Below are positions 11,901-26,100 of a stretch of DNA of 64,000 nt, piece after piece. The stretch is taken from the NCBI GenBank assembly GCA_039881045.1, contig JAYWVB010000002.1, forward strand, positions 806,001-870,000, written 5' to 3'. Positions within the stretch are counted from its first letter, which is position 1. Each line of letters begins with the position of its first letter. Under the pieces are notes generated by a model. The model did not search any database. It was not told the origin of the DNA and was given only the letters and a program-made list of their open reading frames with translations. The stretch comes from Chaetomium olivaceum. Taxonomy: Eukaryota; Ascomycota; Sordariomycetes; Sordariales; Chaetomiaceae. A program made the translations under genes and the position numbers.

Positions 11901-14900
11901 GCACAATAACCCCCCTGTTGTCGAACGGTTATTTTGCGAGTGATTGCCTTCCACATCCTTTATGCCAGAGATCCTCGAGGTTCCATTGCCGCGCCTGGGG
12001 GAGATTAGTTATGTAGGGAGTGTAGCAAGGCTGATCCGGCTCAAGTTACTGACCGACGCCGAGATGAGCGGCCACTCAGTTCCCAAAAGCCAACTGCCGT
12101 GCATCGACTCGTCGTCAGGTGATGATAGCCAAATGGCAGGCAAGTTGTGCCGGCATCAGTGTCTCCGTTAGTTACCTTAGGGGTTTCCGTTGGCTTGAAC
12201 ATCCCCATACCGCAAAAGCTACCTGCCTATCCAACATTCCACATCAGGTACCTGGGGTGTTGAAATACTGTGCACCATGTATGTGCGTCCTGCCGAGAAA
12301 ATCCTCACGATCCGTCGCCCGTGGAACATCCGTGGGAGGTTCAGTCCTCAGTGTGACGGCAGGCGGCAGGCGATCGATCTCCGATTTGTGACAGGTCTTT
12401 TTTTGGTCCCTGATTGGGAAATGGAGGTCGGCTCGGAACCAGGTTTTTTTTGGGTCTTTGGCCGTTTGAGAGAAACTCCTTGCATCTGCAACACGACCCT
12501 GGAAAATATCGATTCGGCCGTAGGTACAGCAGAGATAGATTAAGATTGACCTGGCTCATTGAGAAATGACGAAAGTTGATGTATTCATTCGATGTTCGAG
12601 AGAGAAGGAACTCTCCCAATTCTCCACATGCGAGACTGGCAGCCAATTGACATGCAGAATTCGAGCAGGCATCACTCAGCATATCGGTCGGAACCCGCCG
12701 AACGAGGCAAGGGCCAACACCTAACCACTGAATGGAACAGACAGCAAGAGAGAAAATACCTTATGATTTGCCAGAGGCCTTGATGCCCTGGGCGTTACGT
12801 TGCGGAAGCAGATTGGGGCTTCCTCCGTTGAGGTTTTCTCCGTCTCTCCCCGGATGCTCGCAGCCACCTCCACCATTTGCGACGAATTGATCCTCGCAGT
12901 CGCACGGCAGCGAAGGTCTGACCGTGGACTTGTTCCACAACCCCGCCGAGTTACGAAGTATGTACTGTACCTTACTCCATACCTTTCCCTCGCCCCAGTG
13001 ATCCTGCGCCGCACAACAGCATCGTGCCTTGACTGCATCTGCTGCATCAACTGCATCTGCCCGAGCACGACAGCCTGGGTTTTCTGTCCCACGTTGTAGG
13101 AGTTGCTGCGGCCAGGATGACCAAACACAAGCCCACACTGTGACTCGCTGAAGGAGCCATTAATGAGCATCAACCCCCCTTGCTCCCCCGCCATCCTGAT
13201 TGCCACATCCGAACCACATCCGCCAAATTCAACGACGCCAGTGGGACCGCCTCGCTCCTTTTTCCCACTTGATTCACTCTTTTTGCTGACATTGGCAGCT
13301 CCGCGACGCAGTCTACCGAGACACCGCCAGCACGTCGGATGACTGCGTCCGAAACTCCCCGTAGCGTGGGGTCGAAGCCTCTGCAGGGGGGAAACCAAAG
13401 GGGGAATTACGCAAAATGGCCATGCTTGATCCAGCATCACACAATCGATTTTCCTTACACAGGCAACGGCGGTCCGGGCATGAATGCCGGGGGCGAATGC
13501 CGATGATTTCGACTTCCTTCATCCAAGCCCGAGCCGTGCCCCTTGATGAGCTCCCTGAGGCTTCACTCACGCTGCAATTCTTTGCTGGGCGCGTGAACAC
13601 TCAAACCACCTCCCAGCACAGCCCACCGCTGGTTCTAGAACCCGCGAATTCGGTTACATGCCGTGCGGGCTGCCGCAAAGCATTGCTGCCCTGTGGTCTT
13701 CACTGTTTCTATCCGAAACAATCAGGCGCTACTGCTCTCCATGCGAGTTGTCGTTCCATGGACCATGACTCTGGGATGCACGGCACGTCAGGCGCTGTGG
13801 CTGCCGCCGCGAGAAAGCAATACCTGGGACACCAATGATATCTGCGAGCTTCCCGGCAGGATGGGGTGAAATCGACCCTCGTACGGTCCATGTACGACGC
13901 GGAGGAAGCATGTTTGAGTTGATGCTGTGGGGGCGGTGCTACTTCTCTTTCCTGAAACCGATGAGTTTTGATCACTGGGCGTGATGGCGGCATGGAAAAG
14001 AAACCACGACCGGCCTTCCGTTTCACGACACTTATCGGTGTCTGTTGTTCGGGACCCGAGATCTTGTGGATGTGTACCGTGCCACGACGGACGTTCAGAG
14101 CGATATATCGCGGCCGTCGTTGGTCGGAGAATTCCCCCGCCTTGTTGATAGCCGAGAGCGCCGCAAGCGTGGCCGCCCGTCACTCATTACGCTCCGGCCG
14201 AGGATTCGGCGTTGAGAATAGGGGTCCAACCCCTCCTCAACTCGCTATTGGCCAGTGTGTCATCACATCACCCTCGAGAGCATCACAGACGTTCCAGAGT
14301 GCTAGTAGATAAGAGTGAGTGGACAAACTGTATGAAGCAGGCCACAAAGACACCTCTCGCTTCGGGCTCCAATGATGCCTTTTCTCCTGTCCGGCTAGCT
14401 GCGTCGGCTGGACTGTTGCCCAACCGCCACTGCCGGCCGTAATCCGATGTTGCCTTGACCCGAGACTGACGCGGGGAGCGCAACCTCCGAGGTGGTGCAG
14501 CTTTTTCCTCATCTTGGTGGAACAGTAGTGGTCAGTGGCGCTTCTCGATTCCTAACTTGCTGCCGCAGCTCGTGCCACGGTGCTCTACGTTACACCCTTC
14601 GGATACCGCGTCTGACAGACATCGAGTGTGACCGCCTTCAGCGCCAATCAATGCGATCTCGCTCTGGGACTTCACACTGCCGAACATTGAGATTTAGCGG
14701 CAACGTGGGCTGCCTGACATACTTGATTCAGCTAAAGCCACTGCATCCACGCCCAAGTCCGGGTGGTGTGGGGTTGGTGCTAGTGTACTTGGTAAACACG
14801 CGGAATTGTCCACGCTTTCTTTCCGCTTCCCGTCGAATTTGCCCATTGCGGTATTGGCGGCAACCTACCGTGTGGAGGTTAGGGCTCTTCACCAAGACCC

Positions 14901-16590
14901 AACGCAGCAACGCTTTACGGACTTGACGGACACGCGACACGCGCTAGTCTCATCACCCGTCGTTTCGAGTACCGCGGGGCTATCGGGTGACCTGTTTGGG
15001 AACGTCTAGGGTGATAAGAGGGGTTTGTCGTGTTGACCCCTGCTGGTGATCGGTCGCGACTCAAGAGCCAGACGGACGCCCCATCACAGCAGCTGGGCTT
15101 GGCAAGTCTTCGGCATTGGCGAAGGGAAGGGCAAGCAGGCAAGCGCGGGCGGAATTAGGGCAAGGAAAGGAACGGAGCCCGTGGTACTGGTGTTATTTTG
15201 TTGCTTCTTGTCCCAATCTCCTCGTCGTCAATACCGAAGCATTCTACGCCCCCCCCCCGCCCCCCGTCGGTCAGTTGACCCCCAAACGAAAAGCAAAAAG
15301 AAATGTGGCAAGCTCGCAAGCTGCTCCATCCAGCAAGGTACCAAAGCAAAACGCCGAGCCACCGAGCCTACCCTGTCGTGCCTGGAGCGCCCAAGCCAGC
15401 CCTCTTTCATCACCAAGTTTGACAACTCCGCTGAGATTCCTCGGCTGCCCAATGGGACATGGGTGATGCCCTGTGGTGGTTGATGATCATGATGGCAGAA
15501 TGACACCTTGACCTGCCCCCCCTTACAGCGAAAGTCACGCACACGTCCACGACATAGATGACACTTTCGATTCACACACACAAGAACTCGTCAAACCAGC
15601 CGGATGTTACAGCTATTCGCTTTCTCATTTCAAGTCTAGGTAGAATAGGCAGGCGGTAACAAGCAACGGTATCCAATCCGATATCACTCTCTCCGGCCCA
15701 GCCCCATCCCCAATCCCTCCGTGTCAGGGAGTACTGTCAGTTGTGGTATCCTAAACCCAATCAAAAAACCCCGAGTCCTGTATGGTATAACACCAGCACC
15801 GCAAAAAGGCATCCGGGGATTATCCAATCCTCCCGCCCAAAAAAAACAAACACACAAAACAAACCAGGGTCTTCCATCCCAGACGGTATCAAAGCAATTG
15901 AGAGAAAAACACACACAAAAAGCAAGAGATAGATGCAAACATTCGGGGAAAAGGCCCGAAAAAAATCAAAAACGCCGATGTGCCGCTCCTGATAACCCCG
16001 CCGCTCATTAAAGCACAATAAAATAAAAGCCAAAGCCCGATAATGGATGTCGCGAAGAATGTGAGGGTGATGTTGACATGGTGGTACAGAGCCGAGGCTT
16101 CGAGAAGCCCTGAAGAGGGAATTGCGGGGTGTGTGCCCAAGGCCCAAGTCGAACGAGCGCGTGGTTGTGAGCGAACGGATTTCTGGGAGGGTCGGAGGCT
16201 TGGGGCCTGCCGCTGGGGATTGTTTCTCCAGATCTCGATGAATCGCAGATGGGGTGGGGAGAGTTTGGATGCGACGCGGCGCGGCGCAGCGCAGCAGTGT
16301 TGCTGGATTGGTGTGCGCGTATCCGTCAGCGGCGGTTTCCGTGCTGGTGGGATTCGCCATTGAACAAGGTCGCAACGTGGTGGTGCCATGACCTCAACTC
16401 CGCGCCCAATGCTTCGGGTCGAGCAAGCCGGTGTTGTGTTGGCGCTCGCCGAGTCGCTTTTTTAGTGGTCGCCGTGCAGTACCCTCGTCCCGCTCCGTGT
16501 TCCGTGTCGCTCATTGTGTCGCCCGTGACGCCCTGCACTAGACAGAACCCCCCCCCCCCCCTCGCTGGTCTCCAATGCGGAATTGGAGCT
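5907..16590. other. 10.7-kb gene-free region, not AT-rich
   Basis: I see no convincing protein gene here. The open frames (up to about 240 codons) are Arg/Pro/Ser-rich in every frame, lack family motifs and do not extend through plausible splice sites. It holds mononucleotide C runs near 9018-9030, 9464-9478, 15250-15260 and 16548-16561, a GA run at about 9172-9190, and scattered CATACATA/GTACAT words (for example about 8317-8335). Base composition looks balanced to GC-rich, unlike RIP-degraded transposon DNA. The bases next to 5907 must include the DUF6604 promoter. Confidence 0.55.
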
Positions 16591-16866
16591 CTAGTAGGTC
16601 GGCTGCTTGGGGCGCTTGATGAGGTTTTCCCATGGCGGGTACTCCTTCGGCTTGCACTCGCCTGGAGGTAAGATGTTAGTCTCTGGTTCTCCCAGCTCAT
16701 GTCTTGGGACGAGCGCAAACATACCACATAGCTCCTCGGCCCGGTACTCGAAGTGTGTTACGTTTGGCTGACACCTCTTGTGGGTGATGGTGTAGTCGCG
16801 GCACCACTTGGAGGCAATCCACCGGAAGTGGCCGCAGGAGTACTCTCTTTGAGTATAGTCGCACAT
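16591..16866 (-). CDS. small Cys/His-rich protein, probable zinc binder (MCDY type)
   Basis: Two exons, 16866-16725 and 16661-16591, give 213 nt and 70 aa. The intron (16724-16662) has GTATGT and CTCCAG ends and ACTAAC as a likely branch site. The start is MCDYTQREYSCGH. Potential metal ligands are C2, C11, H13, C22, H29, C32, C47 and C50, in the spacing C-x8-C-x-H-x8-C-x6-H-x2-C-x14-C-x2-C. That is enough for two zinc ions. The final CxxC is created by the splice (ELCGECKPK). The tail is basic and Pro-rich (EYPPWENLIKRPKQPTY). Short proteins beginning MCDY with this layout recur in Pezizomycotina, and I know of no assigned function. There is no signal peptide, so a nuclear or cytosolic location is more likely than secretion. 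A second protein with a similar ligand layout lies at 28648. Confidence 0.8.
   Translation of the reverse strand: MCDYTQREYSCGHFRWIASKWCRDYTITHKRCQPNVTHFEYRAEELCGMFALVPRHELGEPETNILPPGECKPKEYPPWENLIKRPKQPTY
16662..16724 (-). other. in-frame intron of the MCDY-type gene
   Basis: This is a 63-nt GT..AG intron whose length is a multiple of three and which contains no stop in frame. Retention would give a 91-residue isoform in which 21 residues separate the last Cys pair. Splicing restores a C-x2-C pair, so the spliced form is taken as functional. Confidence 0.7.
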
Positions 16867-17138
16867 GGTTGCTCGTGGTTGTGGAAGAAGGATGAATCCG
16901 GGTGTGATCGAACGACTGGGTCGGACGGTTGTTCCGGGGAGATTGGGTGATGGTGGTGCTGGGGAGTTGAGCAGATCTTGGTAGACTTGGATGTCCTGGT
17001 ATGATCTGCAGGTGGGCAGATGGAGTGGTGACGTGAATTGCTGTTGGTAACTTGGTCTGGGTGTTGAATCGTCAAGGTGAGTGGAGATGATGAGCAGGTC
17101 AAAGAAGAAGAGGAGCCGGTGGAGGGTGGGAAGCGAGG

Positions 17139-17147
17139 TTTATTTAA
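17139..17147 (-). promoter_or_regulatory. possible TATA-like element of the MCDY-type gene
   Basis: On the minus strand this reads CTTAAATAAA, about 270 bases upstream of the ATG at 16866. It is the only A/T-rich TATA-like word in that upstream stretch. Assignment is by position only. Confidence 0.3.
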
Positions 17148-20100
17148 GTCCCGGCATCGTGGAAGGTCCAGACGCTGGGCCAAGAACAGGTGGAGGAAGC
17201 TGTCGCTGAACAGACGAGCAGGACCAGGAACCCATGTTTGGACTTCATGCAACCTCCTTGGTGGGAGTGGGACTGGACTCGGTAGGGGTCGGGAAATAGT
17301 GGACATACATCCTGGGAACTCCCAGCACGAGGTACCGACAGGGATAAGTTTTGGTGGGGGTGGGTGTCAACCGGGCCGAGGGGGTGGGAGGTAGCGAGCA
17401 AGGATTGTGGAAGATGGAAGGAAGGGTTCCAGACATTTGTGTCTCTCTGCGTTGCGTCTGTGCTGTGTCCATTGGGACGGCTGGTTGCCTATGCGGTTAG
17501 CCAGCCCTCCAGTCTCATCCCAATGATTCATCAAAGCGCGTCTCGTACCGAAGTGAAGCAGTGCGTGCCCAAGGACGAAAGAGCAGACTGAACCCCCTTC
17601 TCGAGTACTCGGCCGTTTGGGCCTCAATTGTGTCTCAGCACCCGTTCGAACCAGGCACCGTCCGTACTGCCCGTCTCGCCCGTCCGTGTCTCACTCACTT
17701 TGCTGCTCTGTCACCAAACGCCCTCAAGAGGGTGAGAGTCTCGCGGGAGCCATTGGATTACGTCGCGTGAGCTTGAACGTTACGGGAGGAATTCGTCGTA
17801 GAAACCAACCAAAACAGGCAGCTGGTTGCTTGTCTCGACACCTTGTTGGCCTAGAAAAGCCTAGCGCTCTGCCAGTACCTCCCCTACTTGTACACCTGGA
17901 ACAACGCACGTCAGCCCAGAAGAGCAGAAAACAGAAACAAGAAGCGAAGGAAATGCCGTGGTCGAGGCTTGCATTTGCCGTCTCGCCAGACATGCATGGC
18001 AGGTAGACTCGCAGGACATGCGACAGTACATCCAAAGTACAGATGTACATCAGTTCCAGGACTCGATGAGCCATTGGTGCCGGCGAGAAAGCCACCAACA
18101 AATCCGCGGAGGCAGACAAAACGGAACGCCAAACGGTGGTGGGGCGCTGCGGCTCGAAGCTGAGGTACCCACTACTGATTAGGGTGGTACCCTCCCTGCC
18201 GCCATTCAATTCTTGGGCTTCGGTTGTTGATGTCGAGGGCCCAGCCCAAGTACGGGGTCACTGTCGGTACATACATAGACTGATGTTGATGTTGGCTCGG
18301 GTCGCTGTGCTCCGTGCTCCTCGCGATAGTCGAGGTCCTACGAAGTAAACCCACTATTTCCAATCTGTAATTCTTTCGACTCGGCGGTGCCTGACGCCCC
18401 AGCCTCCCAGGGTCCCCCTCATTACCCCAGGAGCTCGGTCGCGGTCGCACCAGCGCGTGGAAATAAGCCTGCCAGGCTCGGTCGGGCCAGTTGCCAGGGT
18501 CGTCCAGAAGGCGATGCGGGATCTGGGCGCACCGGGGGAAGCACGTGTCGATTGCCTGTGGCCACGAACGAACACAAGGGGGCAATTTGAATTCAATCCC
18601 AAGCGTGGGTTGGCCAAGGAGCCTGCTCCGTCGGTCCTTCGGCGCGCTCGGTGGGAACACCAAAGCCATCTTGTGAGGGCCAGTTTTACCAGGCAAAGTG
18701 CGCATCGTACCTGAAGAGAGAGACGGCACTATCACCAAAAAGGCGAGATTCCGGGCTGCAAGACCGTTGATGCCACCCCTCAGACCCGCACCGGTGAACC
18801 AAGTGTTGCATTGCCCATCCTCCGCTTGTGCCTCCACATGCAGCGAGACCGCTGCTGCACATCCCGAAGTGGGTTGCAGTGGCCATGCATCTGTTTTTCC
18901 TGGGTTCCTTGTCGTCCCATGTCGACCCAATCTCTTCCGCTGGCTTCGAGCATGACTCGATGAGGGATCCAGCTCGAGTCGGCGCACACAAGCTTTGTCC
19001 GGCGACCTTTTGATCTGCCGTCGCTCGCCAAGCTAGTCTTCGAGACAGGCACGCACCTTCGACAGCACACGAACCACTCGTTTACGGGAGCGAGCGACGT
19101 TCGAATCTTCGCTGGGAACTGTCACTACACTCGTTAACTACCAAGCAGTTAATTAACTAGCATGTCGAAGAGTGGGTTTGATGACTGTTGCCGAGAAATA
19201 CACAGGAGGTTTCCCCCCCGACGAAAGAAAATTCTTCTCCTACCGGGCCGAGTCGACGGTCCTCTCTGTCGAAAAAGGCGCAAATTCCACAATTCGACAA
19301 ACCCCAGCGATAAAACGCGGCTTGACGCGGAGCAGGAGACTGCGGCATTCGAGTCTTGCCGGAGAAGCGAGTGTCGATGTGGGGTCACCGAGCGGGTCGG
19401 CAGCACTGGTGTGGGCTTGGTGGGACCCCAGATCTGTGCCGCTGTTCCCCTTTGGGAAACTTCGAACACGTGGAAATTTGCCTCCATCAGTGCCTTCCAA
19501 GCATTTACCCGGCACGCCAAATCAGGAGATTGTGGTTTCCACTTTCGAAGCAGCGCCGAAGCTTCCAAAAGTGGCTCGAGCCCGTTTCCACATGGCGGGG
19601 AATTTCCCTTGGAGTTTTGCAATTGGGGTTCTTCGGATGGCCATTGGCTTTTGGAGGAGGACACTCGGACACTAACTCGTTAGAGTTCTATCGCTTCGGC
19701 CCTTTGGCCCTCTTCTTCTGATAAAAGTGTTTCAGGAGGATGGGAGCAACACCACAGACCTGATTACCGTCGCGGAGCACCGTAGCCAGCCACTCTTTCC
19801 ATCTCCATACACAATATCAGGCAACAAGAAAACCCATCACCAGGTGGGGGAGATTGTTCTTGCCCAATAACGAACTTTCCCAACACGCGCACAAAAACTC
19901 GGAACTCCGGGTCGAATGTTTTCTCGTGTTCAGCTACCGAGTTTACCACAATTTCCATCGTTGACAAATAACTAACTGTGGCAGCCCATCTTCAAATGCT
20001 CCAATAGTGGGATAATTAACCTCCTACAAGGAACTCCCGGTTGTGTATTTTCTCATTCGCGCCTTCGAGGCCTTTGGTGGCTTCCACGAGACATGCCTCG

Positions 20101-23100
20101 ACCTTCGACGATCGTCCCCAAGCTTCCTCCTCTGGCTTCGAAGTCCATCGGCCCGCGTCAGCCCTGAGACAACCCGGATAACCCAGACCCCAAAACGGGT
20201 GCGCAATTGCCCCGCGTGGCTGACAGCAAGGAGACGCAAGCGTACGCAAGGGCACCGCGCTAGTTATCTCGAACAGACCCTGAAAGCTCATCAACCACCC
20301 CCCGGGTGTCGAGTGCCCCGAGTCTTCCGGCCGGCACTTACAGCGGCATTTGCTGGCCATACCCACCATAGCCGCTCCCGAGTTTGAGGTGGTTATGCAT
20401 TTGTCAAACCCAGACACAGTCGAGTCAACCCATCACTAAGCCAGACGTTTCCGTATGTATAGAGTATAGTTGGCCCAGAAAGAGACATGTCGATGGCGAG
20501 CGAACGGAGACCCATACCCTGCGTTACGGAATCAGTCTCGGGCCCGAAACGAACCCCTCTCGTGCGAAAGGAATCATCCATGCTGTCGGTACCTCGAGCT
20601 CTTGGTGAAGCTGAAGAAGGGTGCGGGATTGGCCGAACGTCACGCAGTCCCCTCCGCTAAGGGCAAAGTTGCCAAGTCGCCCCGGCCTGAGAGCTGAGGC
20701 GAAAGGAGATCAGCGGGGATCTCACGATGCCTGTTCCGTCCTGGCGGGTCAGCCACTGGGGGACGCGAACTTGAAGAGGAGAACTGCACGGCATGGTTAG
20801 TGCTTTACGGCACCCCGGGGTCCGCAACAAAGAGCCATGTTCCTGGTGATGGTGGGATCGGTCAACTGTGTCGATTGGGATGAAGTCGTGAGGGAGAATG
20901 CCGGTGGCTGTTTCGGGGCGGATGGCTGCAGTCCCCAACTGAATGGGTGGCCAATCGCGGCCGATCCAGCTGAGAATCCCCCGGACGCCGCCACTCTGGG
21001 CTGGCGCGGCACGCAGCCCCCGACATCACAGTCATTCCCCTCGGCCAGGAGGGATGCCAAATGAGGCCTGGGATTTTGGAAAGCGCCTTTCCAGCTTCCC
21101 CTGCTCCCCTCTTTCTCCTTTGTGTTGCTCGCATGAGAGCCAATCCCAAACCGCTCATCTGCGTGCTCAAGCCCAACAGTCGCATGGGTGACGGGCGGGG
21201 CCAAGGCCAGGAACACAGGCCACGCTTTTGCACAGGCCCGGAGTTACCGCCGTGCAAGAACGGGCCGTCGATCATTGCATCACGCATGCGCGCGGAGCAG
21301 TCTCCGGTCTCGAGCCGGCGCAAAAGCAACTGACAACCACGCGCATGGAACGAGCATGCCGACGGCATGTCATGTTGACTGGAGGCGGCAATCATCGAGG
21401 GGCGGGCCGGCATTGTACATACAGATGTACCAAAAGGGGTTATGTCTCACGGTACGAAGTACGTCAACACACCGCATCTGACCCTCAAAGTGGTGAAGAT
21501 AGCCCACTTCGTCTCACGAGCAAAAACGGTCGCGGGTTGAAGCGACGGTTCGCCATCTGCCCCAGATGAGCGGGTGGCAACCCCGTTCGGTGGGCACCGG
21601 AGTTAGCCAACCAATAGCGGTCCCATCTTGACCCCTGCCGGAGCGAGTTCCGTCGCGTCCCCCGCCGGAAACAGGGATTCAGACAAGCCACCGGCCTTGA
21701 CAGGCTCAGGTGCTCAGCTAGCCTCGGCCGGAGGTCGAAACAACACCAGACTGCATGATATTGGCGGCACAAACGACGAGCTTGGAAAACACTGCGATTT
21801 TCACCATTTCCGTCGACTCTTTTAGGGTCAATAAAGCATCGATCACATCTCAGCGACGGAAAAGCCCGTTTGGATTGGGGACTTCATTCCCATTTTTGGG
21901 CATTTTTCCCTCTTCAAATTGAGGGAGATTGGGGCTTGTAGTCGGACTAGTACCCATACGGGAATTTAGTCAACTTTGAGACGGGCAAAATGTTCCCCTC
22001 TCAAAAGAATGTGGATTCTGCGGGAGCCAATGGTGTCCCGTTTCAAGGGGCTCGACACGTGAAGATCTGCAATCGGGAATTGCCATGAGAGCCAAGGGCG
22101 TCTGGCCGAGCCGGTTTTCTGCTTCAGTGCGTTTTGGGAAGGTCGGGGAATATTCTGGCGAGGAGTGAGGCGAGACAATGTCGATGCCTATTGCTCAGGC
22201 TCGGACTTCTTGACTTGTCCAACTACTGCACGAGCTGCATATTGATTTTTCTTTTCCTTGACCCGTCCACAGAGGCTGGAAGCCGGGGGAGGAGGTTGCC
22301 AGCCCGCGGATAACTCAATTCCATGGGTAGGTAAGAATACCACACTGGCTTACGTACATAACAGTTGTTTCACAGTAGCACGACATTGCCGGTCTTGCAC
22401 TTGCATTGAGAAACATACATAGGTAGTTATCGAGCTCGATGTAACGTATGTATCCGTATTTTGGGTCGAACAACGGTCAGTTCCATCAGGTCGCAAACCA
22501 AACTCCACGAGGCAAGACGGAGATTGGGTTCATCAAGCAACCCGTGCAGTACCGATGGAATCCACCGACTGTCACCCCAAGGAATCCCAATTTTCTCCTC
22601 CGGTCGAACTCCGGCCCTGTCATTAGTCGATGTTGCGGCCGTCACGGAACGGCGCAATTAGTGTCGAATTAGCACCTAGTTTAACGTTTGCCTAATGACC
22701 CAGGAACTGTCTCGACGAATCAGTCCCACACTCTTCGAAGCCGGCAACGCTAGCTCCTTGAACATCGCCGCTAACTTGGGCGTCAATCAACGCTGCGAGC
22801 GGGTTCAGCAGCCAGAATCGACAACAACGTTACCGTAAACGGTTTCTCCCACGAGGATCTTGTTTCACGAACTCCCGATACTACTACGGTTGCGGTCCCG
22901 CCGCGCTGGTTCGCATCCATCAACCCGCCTACGGTACCCATCCATCCGCCGCTCGCCTGCGGCTCCGCATCGCTTTCTTCGCTCGCAGAACCTCGCACTC
23001 CAGCCGAACCCTCGGGCTGGTCCGATAACTATGTATCTTTCAACGGCTGCCTTCGCTAGGCGCGCTCCACGCCGCTAGGATACCAAGCCGTCGTTGCCAC

Positions 23101-26100
23101 GTCTTTGGAGCCTTCACCCCGGAAACTGATGCTCATTGCTCCCGGGGGTTGCTTTCTGTCTCTCCTTTCCCCTCAGCGACGACCAGATGACTTGGTCCGG
23201 TGCACTGCCCCTTGTTGATGCGTCCATCATTCTGCGGCAGGGGAGATCAACCCCCCGTCCCCCCGCGATGAATCGTCACATCTCCGTGGTTCTCCCCCAG
23301 ACGACATCATGAACGTGACGATGAATCCATCATGCCAACCGGTTCCCCCGCCCTCGACCGCCGTGGCCCCCGCGCCAGCAGCCCGAACCGGTAGTGACAT
23401 GGTGTCGGCGTTGATCGGCCCTGGGGTTAAGGTGGTATCCCCGCTTTATCCGGCGGCAAAGTCAAGGCCGGGTAAATTTGATCCCCGACAGTGCTGTTTT
23501 CGTTGGCCGCTGCCCTTCTGGACGAAACGGCCACGGTCGCAAAGTCCCATCATCCCCAAATCGCTCGGCCTTGAGCCAAAGATGGAAAGAGGATGTGTGC
23601 CCAAAGAGGATCCCAAAATTCTCCGAGTCGGTGCTCCCCCACCGCCCCTTGTCATCGAACCAAAAGCCTGGTCGCTGGGCTTCACCGGTTTCAGCGCGCA
23701 TCGATCCTTCTCCTCGGGGGCGGTCAACCAGGGGAGAAGGTCGCATCTCGAGCTCACCGGTGACCAGTAGTCTCTGTCGCTTAGGCATCCCGGTGCCTTA
23801 GCATGATCCTATCATGATGGAATCCGAGGGCACATGTTCGAAACTGCCGTTGACATCATGCTCGTCCAGTTAAAATCTTCGTGTTGTTTGTGGTCTCGCA
23901 TGTGAATTCGGACGCGTGGTTGGGAAGTGATGGGGAGGTTGCGGCAAGACTTGGCGGGGGAGAGAACGAAAAAGAGAAGACCTCGGAACAAGTACGAAGT
24001 AGAAGGTAATCACACTTCAACGCGGCGGTATCCCCTTATTCGCTAAGTGGTAATAACATTCACTTAAAGAACATTAACGCTAAGGTATATATGAATGTTC
24101 ATTCTATGCATGATTTTGTCCATTAACGATCCTGTCTAGTATCACCGCACTGGTAATACAACGCGAGTAACTCCACGAATGAACCATTGTGACGTTCAAG
24201 AGCGGCTCGGAATAGCGGGCAGTAAGCGTGAAACGGAAAGCTAGGTAGGTAGGGAAGGGAAGAAGGCCCTTACCCCGAGCATAATCCATAGGGGAAGTGA
24301 GCTGGAAAGTCGATTTGATTTGGTGCGTTTCTTTTCGAGTTAAAGAATGTGGCTCCAAGGTCAACAACCCCAGATGCACCCACAAACCGTACCGGAAGAG
24401 GCTTTCGAACATATTAAAACTTTATATCACCACAGAAGCAGGTTGTAAATGAAAAACACCGCTGCGAAACAGCAAAGGATAAACCACCAAATGGGATGTA
24501 CAAGTGTCAACTTGTAGCAGCTTCCATGTGGCATTTAGCTGCAATGCCCAATTGCTTGACCTATCCAAACTCGACTACCTAATACATGACATGTCAACCA
24601 CCTGTAAGTGTCCTTACTATCCCATCAGTTTATCTCGTGTACCATGAGGAGGTGATGTCTCGTTACTATCCTGGCTACCTCTCCGATATTCATGAACTAT
24701 CGGTAACAACGAACTCCACTTCCTCAAAACATGCTCGTGCAACAAGAACACACCATAGCATCACATCACTGCCGTATGAGGGGCACCAGTTCCGTTCGAT
24801 ACCGCCAGCTCTGCTCATGTCAAGGACACTGGATCTTGGCAAGTCGGCCTCGGCAGTGGTGAGAGGTGATGCCACACTCGTAGACCAGGAAGGGGGGTAT
24901 ATGTGGTGATAGTCTGTTCACGCCGGCTATTATAGCGGCTATCTAGAAAACCAGGGAAACCATTGACGACATGTGGTACCTTACAGCTAGACGGCCGTTA
25001 TATTGTTATAGAACCTAGACTTTCCAAGGTGACAAATATAGGATAAATCACATTGACTCTTCGTAAGTTCTCGGGAGTGCAGATACAAGCGTTCAGAATA
25101 GTGACTGTTTTGAGTCATCACTACTCTCCTGCGATAGGATGATGTGCCTCGCTGTATTCTGCCCGGAGGGAGAGTTATTAGGCGGGGTCTCGCTGTGTGA
25201 AGAATGGGAACAGGTGCCATGTAGCAAGTCAATCACGTTGCACGCCGTTTTGGTTGAGAGGAAGGTGTGGCGTATGTGGTTTGTTTATTGATCACCGCCC
25301 CTTACGAGGGGAGGTAGGTATTTCTACCATTTGCTATGTTGAAGGGTGTTTTCACATAATTATCATATCGTCGCGTTCCTATTTTGTTGATAGGCGTTCC
25401 AGGAGACCACCAAGGAGACAGATACATAAGAGATAAGAAAGGGCCTAGCAAAGATGAAGAGCTACGAACATGTGTTTCAACCTCGGCCCAATCTTGATGG
25501 ATAGAATCCAGCCGATAGGTTGTTGAGCACGCTATGATGACTTGTTTCAGTCGCTTTCGTTCACCTTCGTTGCCCGCGCGGCGGTATTTCAATGCATATA
25601 TCTCTCCCCCGATCTCGAACAAAAGCCCGCACATCTTTGCTGTATGGGTATTCGGGGGGGTTGCGTTTTGGGTTACATTATGGAATGGAAGGAGAAATAA
25701 TGGGCGTGATGAAGTTAAGGGTGGTGCCAGCGGTCAGGGGCTCCAGTGCCGGGTTGGTAGCCGGGCGGAGGTGGGCCATCGGCAGCGGAACTTGCTGTTG
25801 GGCGGGGCGGTAATGATGAGAAAGGGGTTACGAGGAGGGTTCGTCGTCAGAGGGAGCACGAGCGTGGCGACATGTTGGGATTCCGACCTGGTTTCCCTGT
25901 CAAGCTTCGGTTTTCAAAGCGAGCGATAAGTGGTATGGATACCTTGGTCTCCCGTGGTTGACGCAATGTCTCGGATACGGCGATGGGTAGCAAGGGGTGT
26001 CTTCTATCCATGATGATAATAGTAACAAGATGCGGATCTCAGGAGCCGGGACCTTTGTGGTGTGGCACCCTTCTTGAAACCTTCTCGCGTCCACATATGC

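Noticed and set aside
12721..13440. 239-codon open frame on the minus strand
   Set aside because: It has a mixed composition with many Arg, Cys and Ser, no recognisable motif, an overlapping frame of similar quality, and no splice-supported extension. It looks like chance in GC-rich DNA.
17630..17670. GGTTCGAAC on the minus strand resembling a T-loop
   Set aside because: The flanking bases do not pair as a T-stem and no cloverleaf is possible.
18172..18987. 271-codon open frame on the minus strand
   Set aside because: It is rich in Arg/Pro/Ser with no domain, and several other frames across the same span are equally open.
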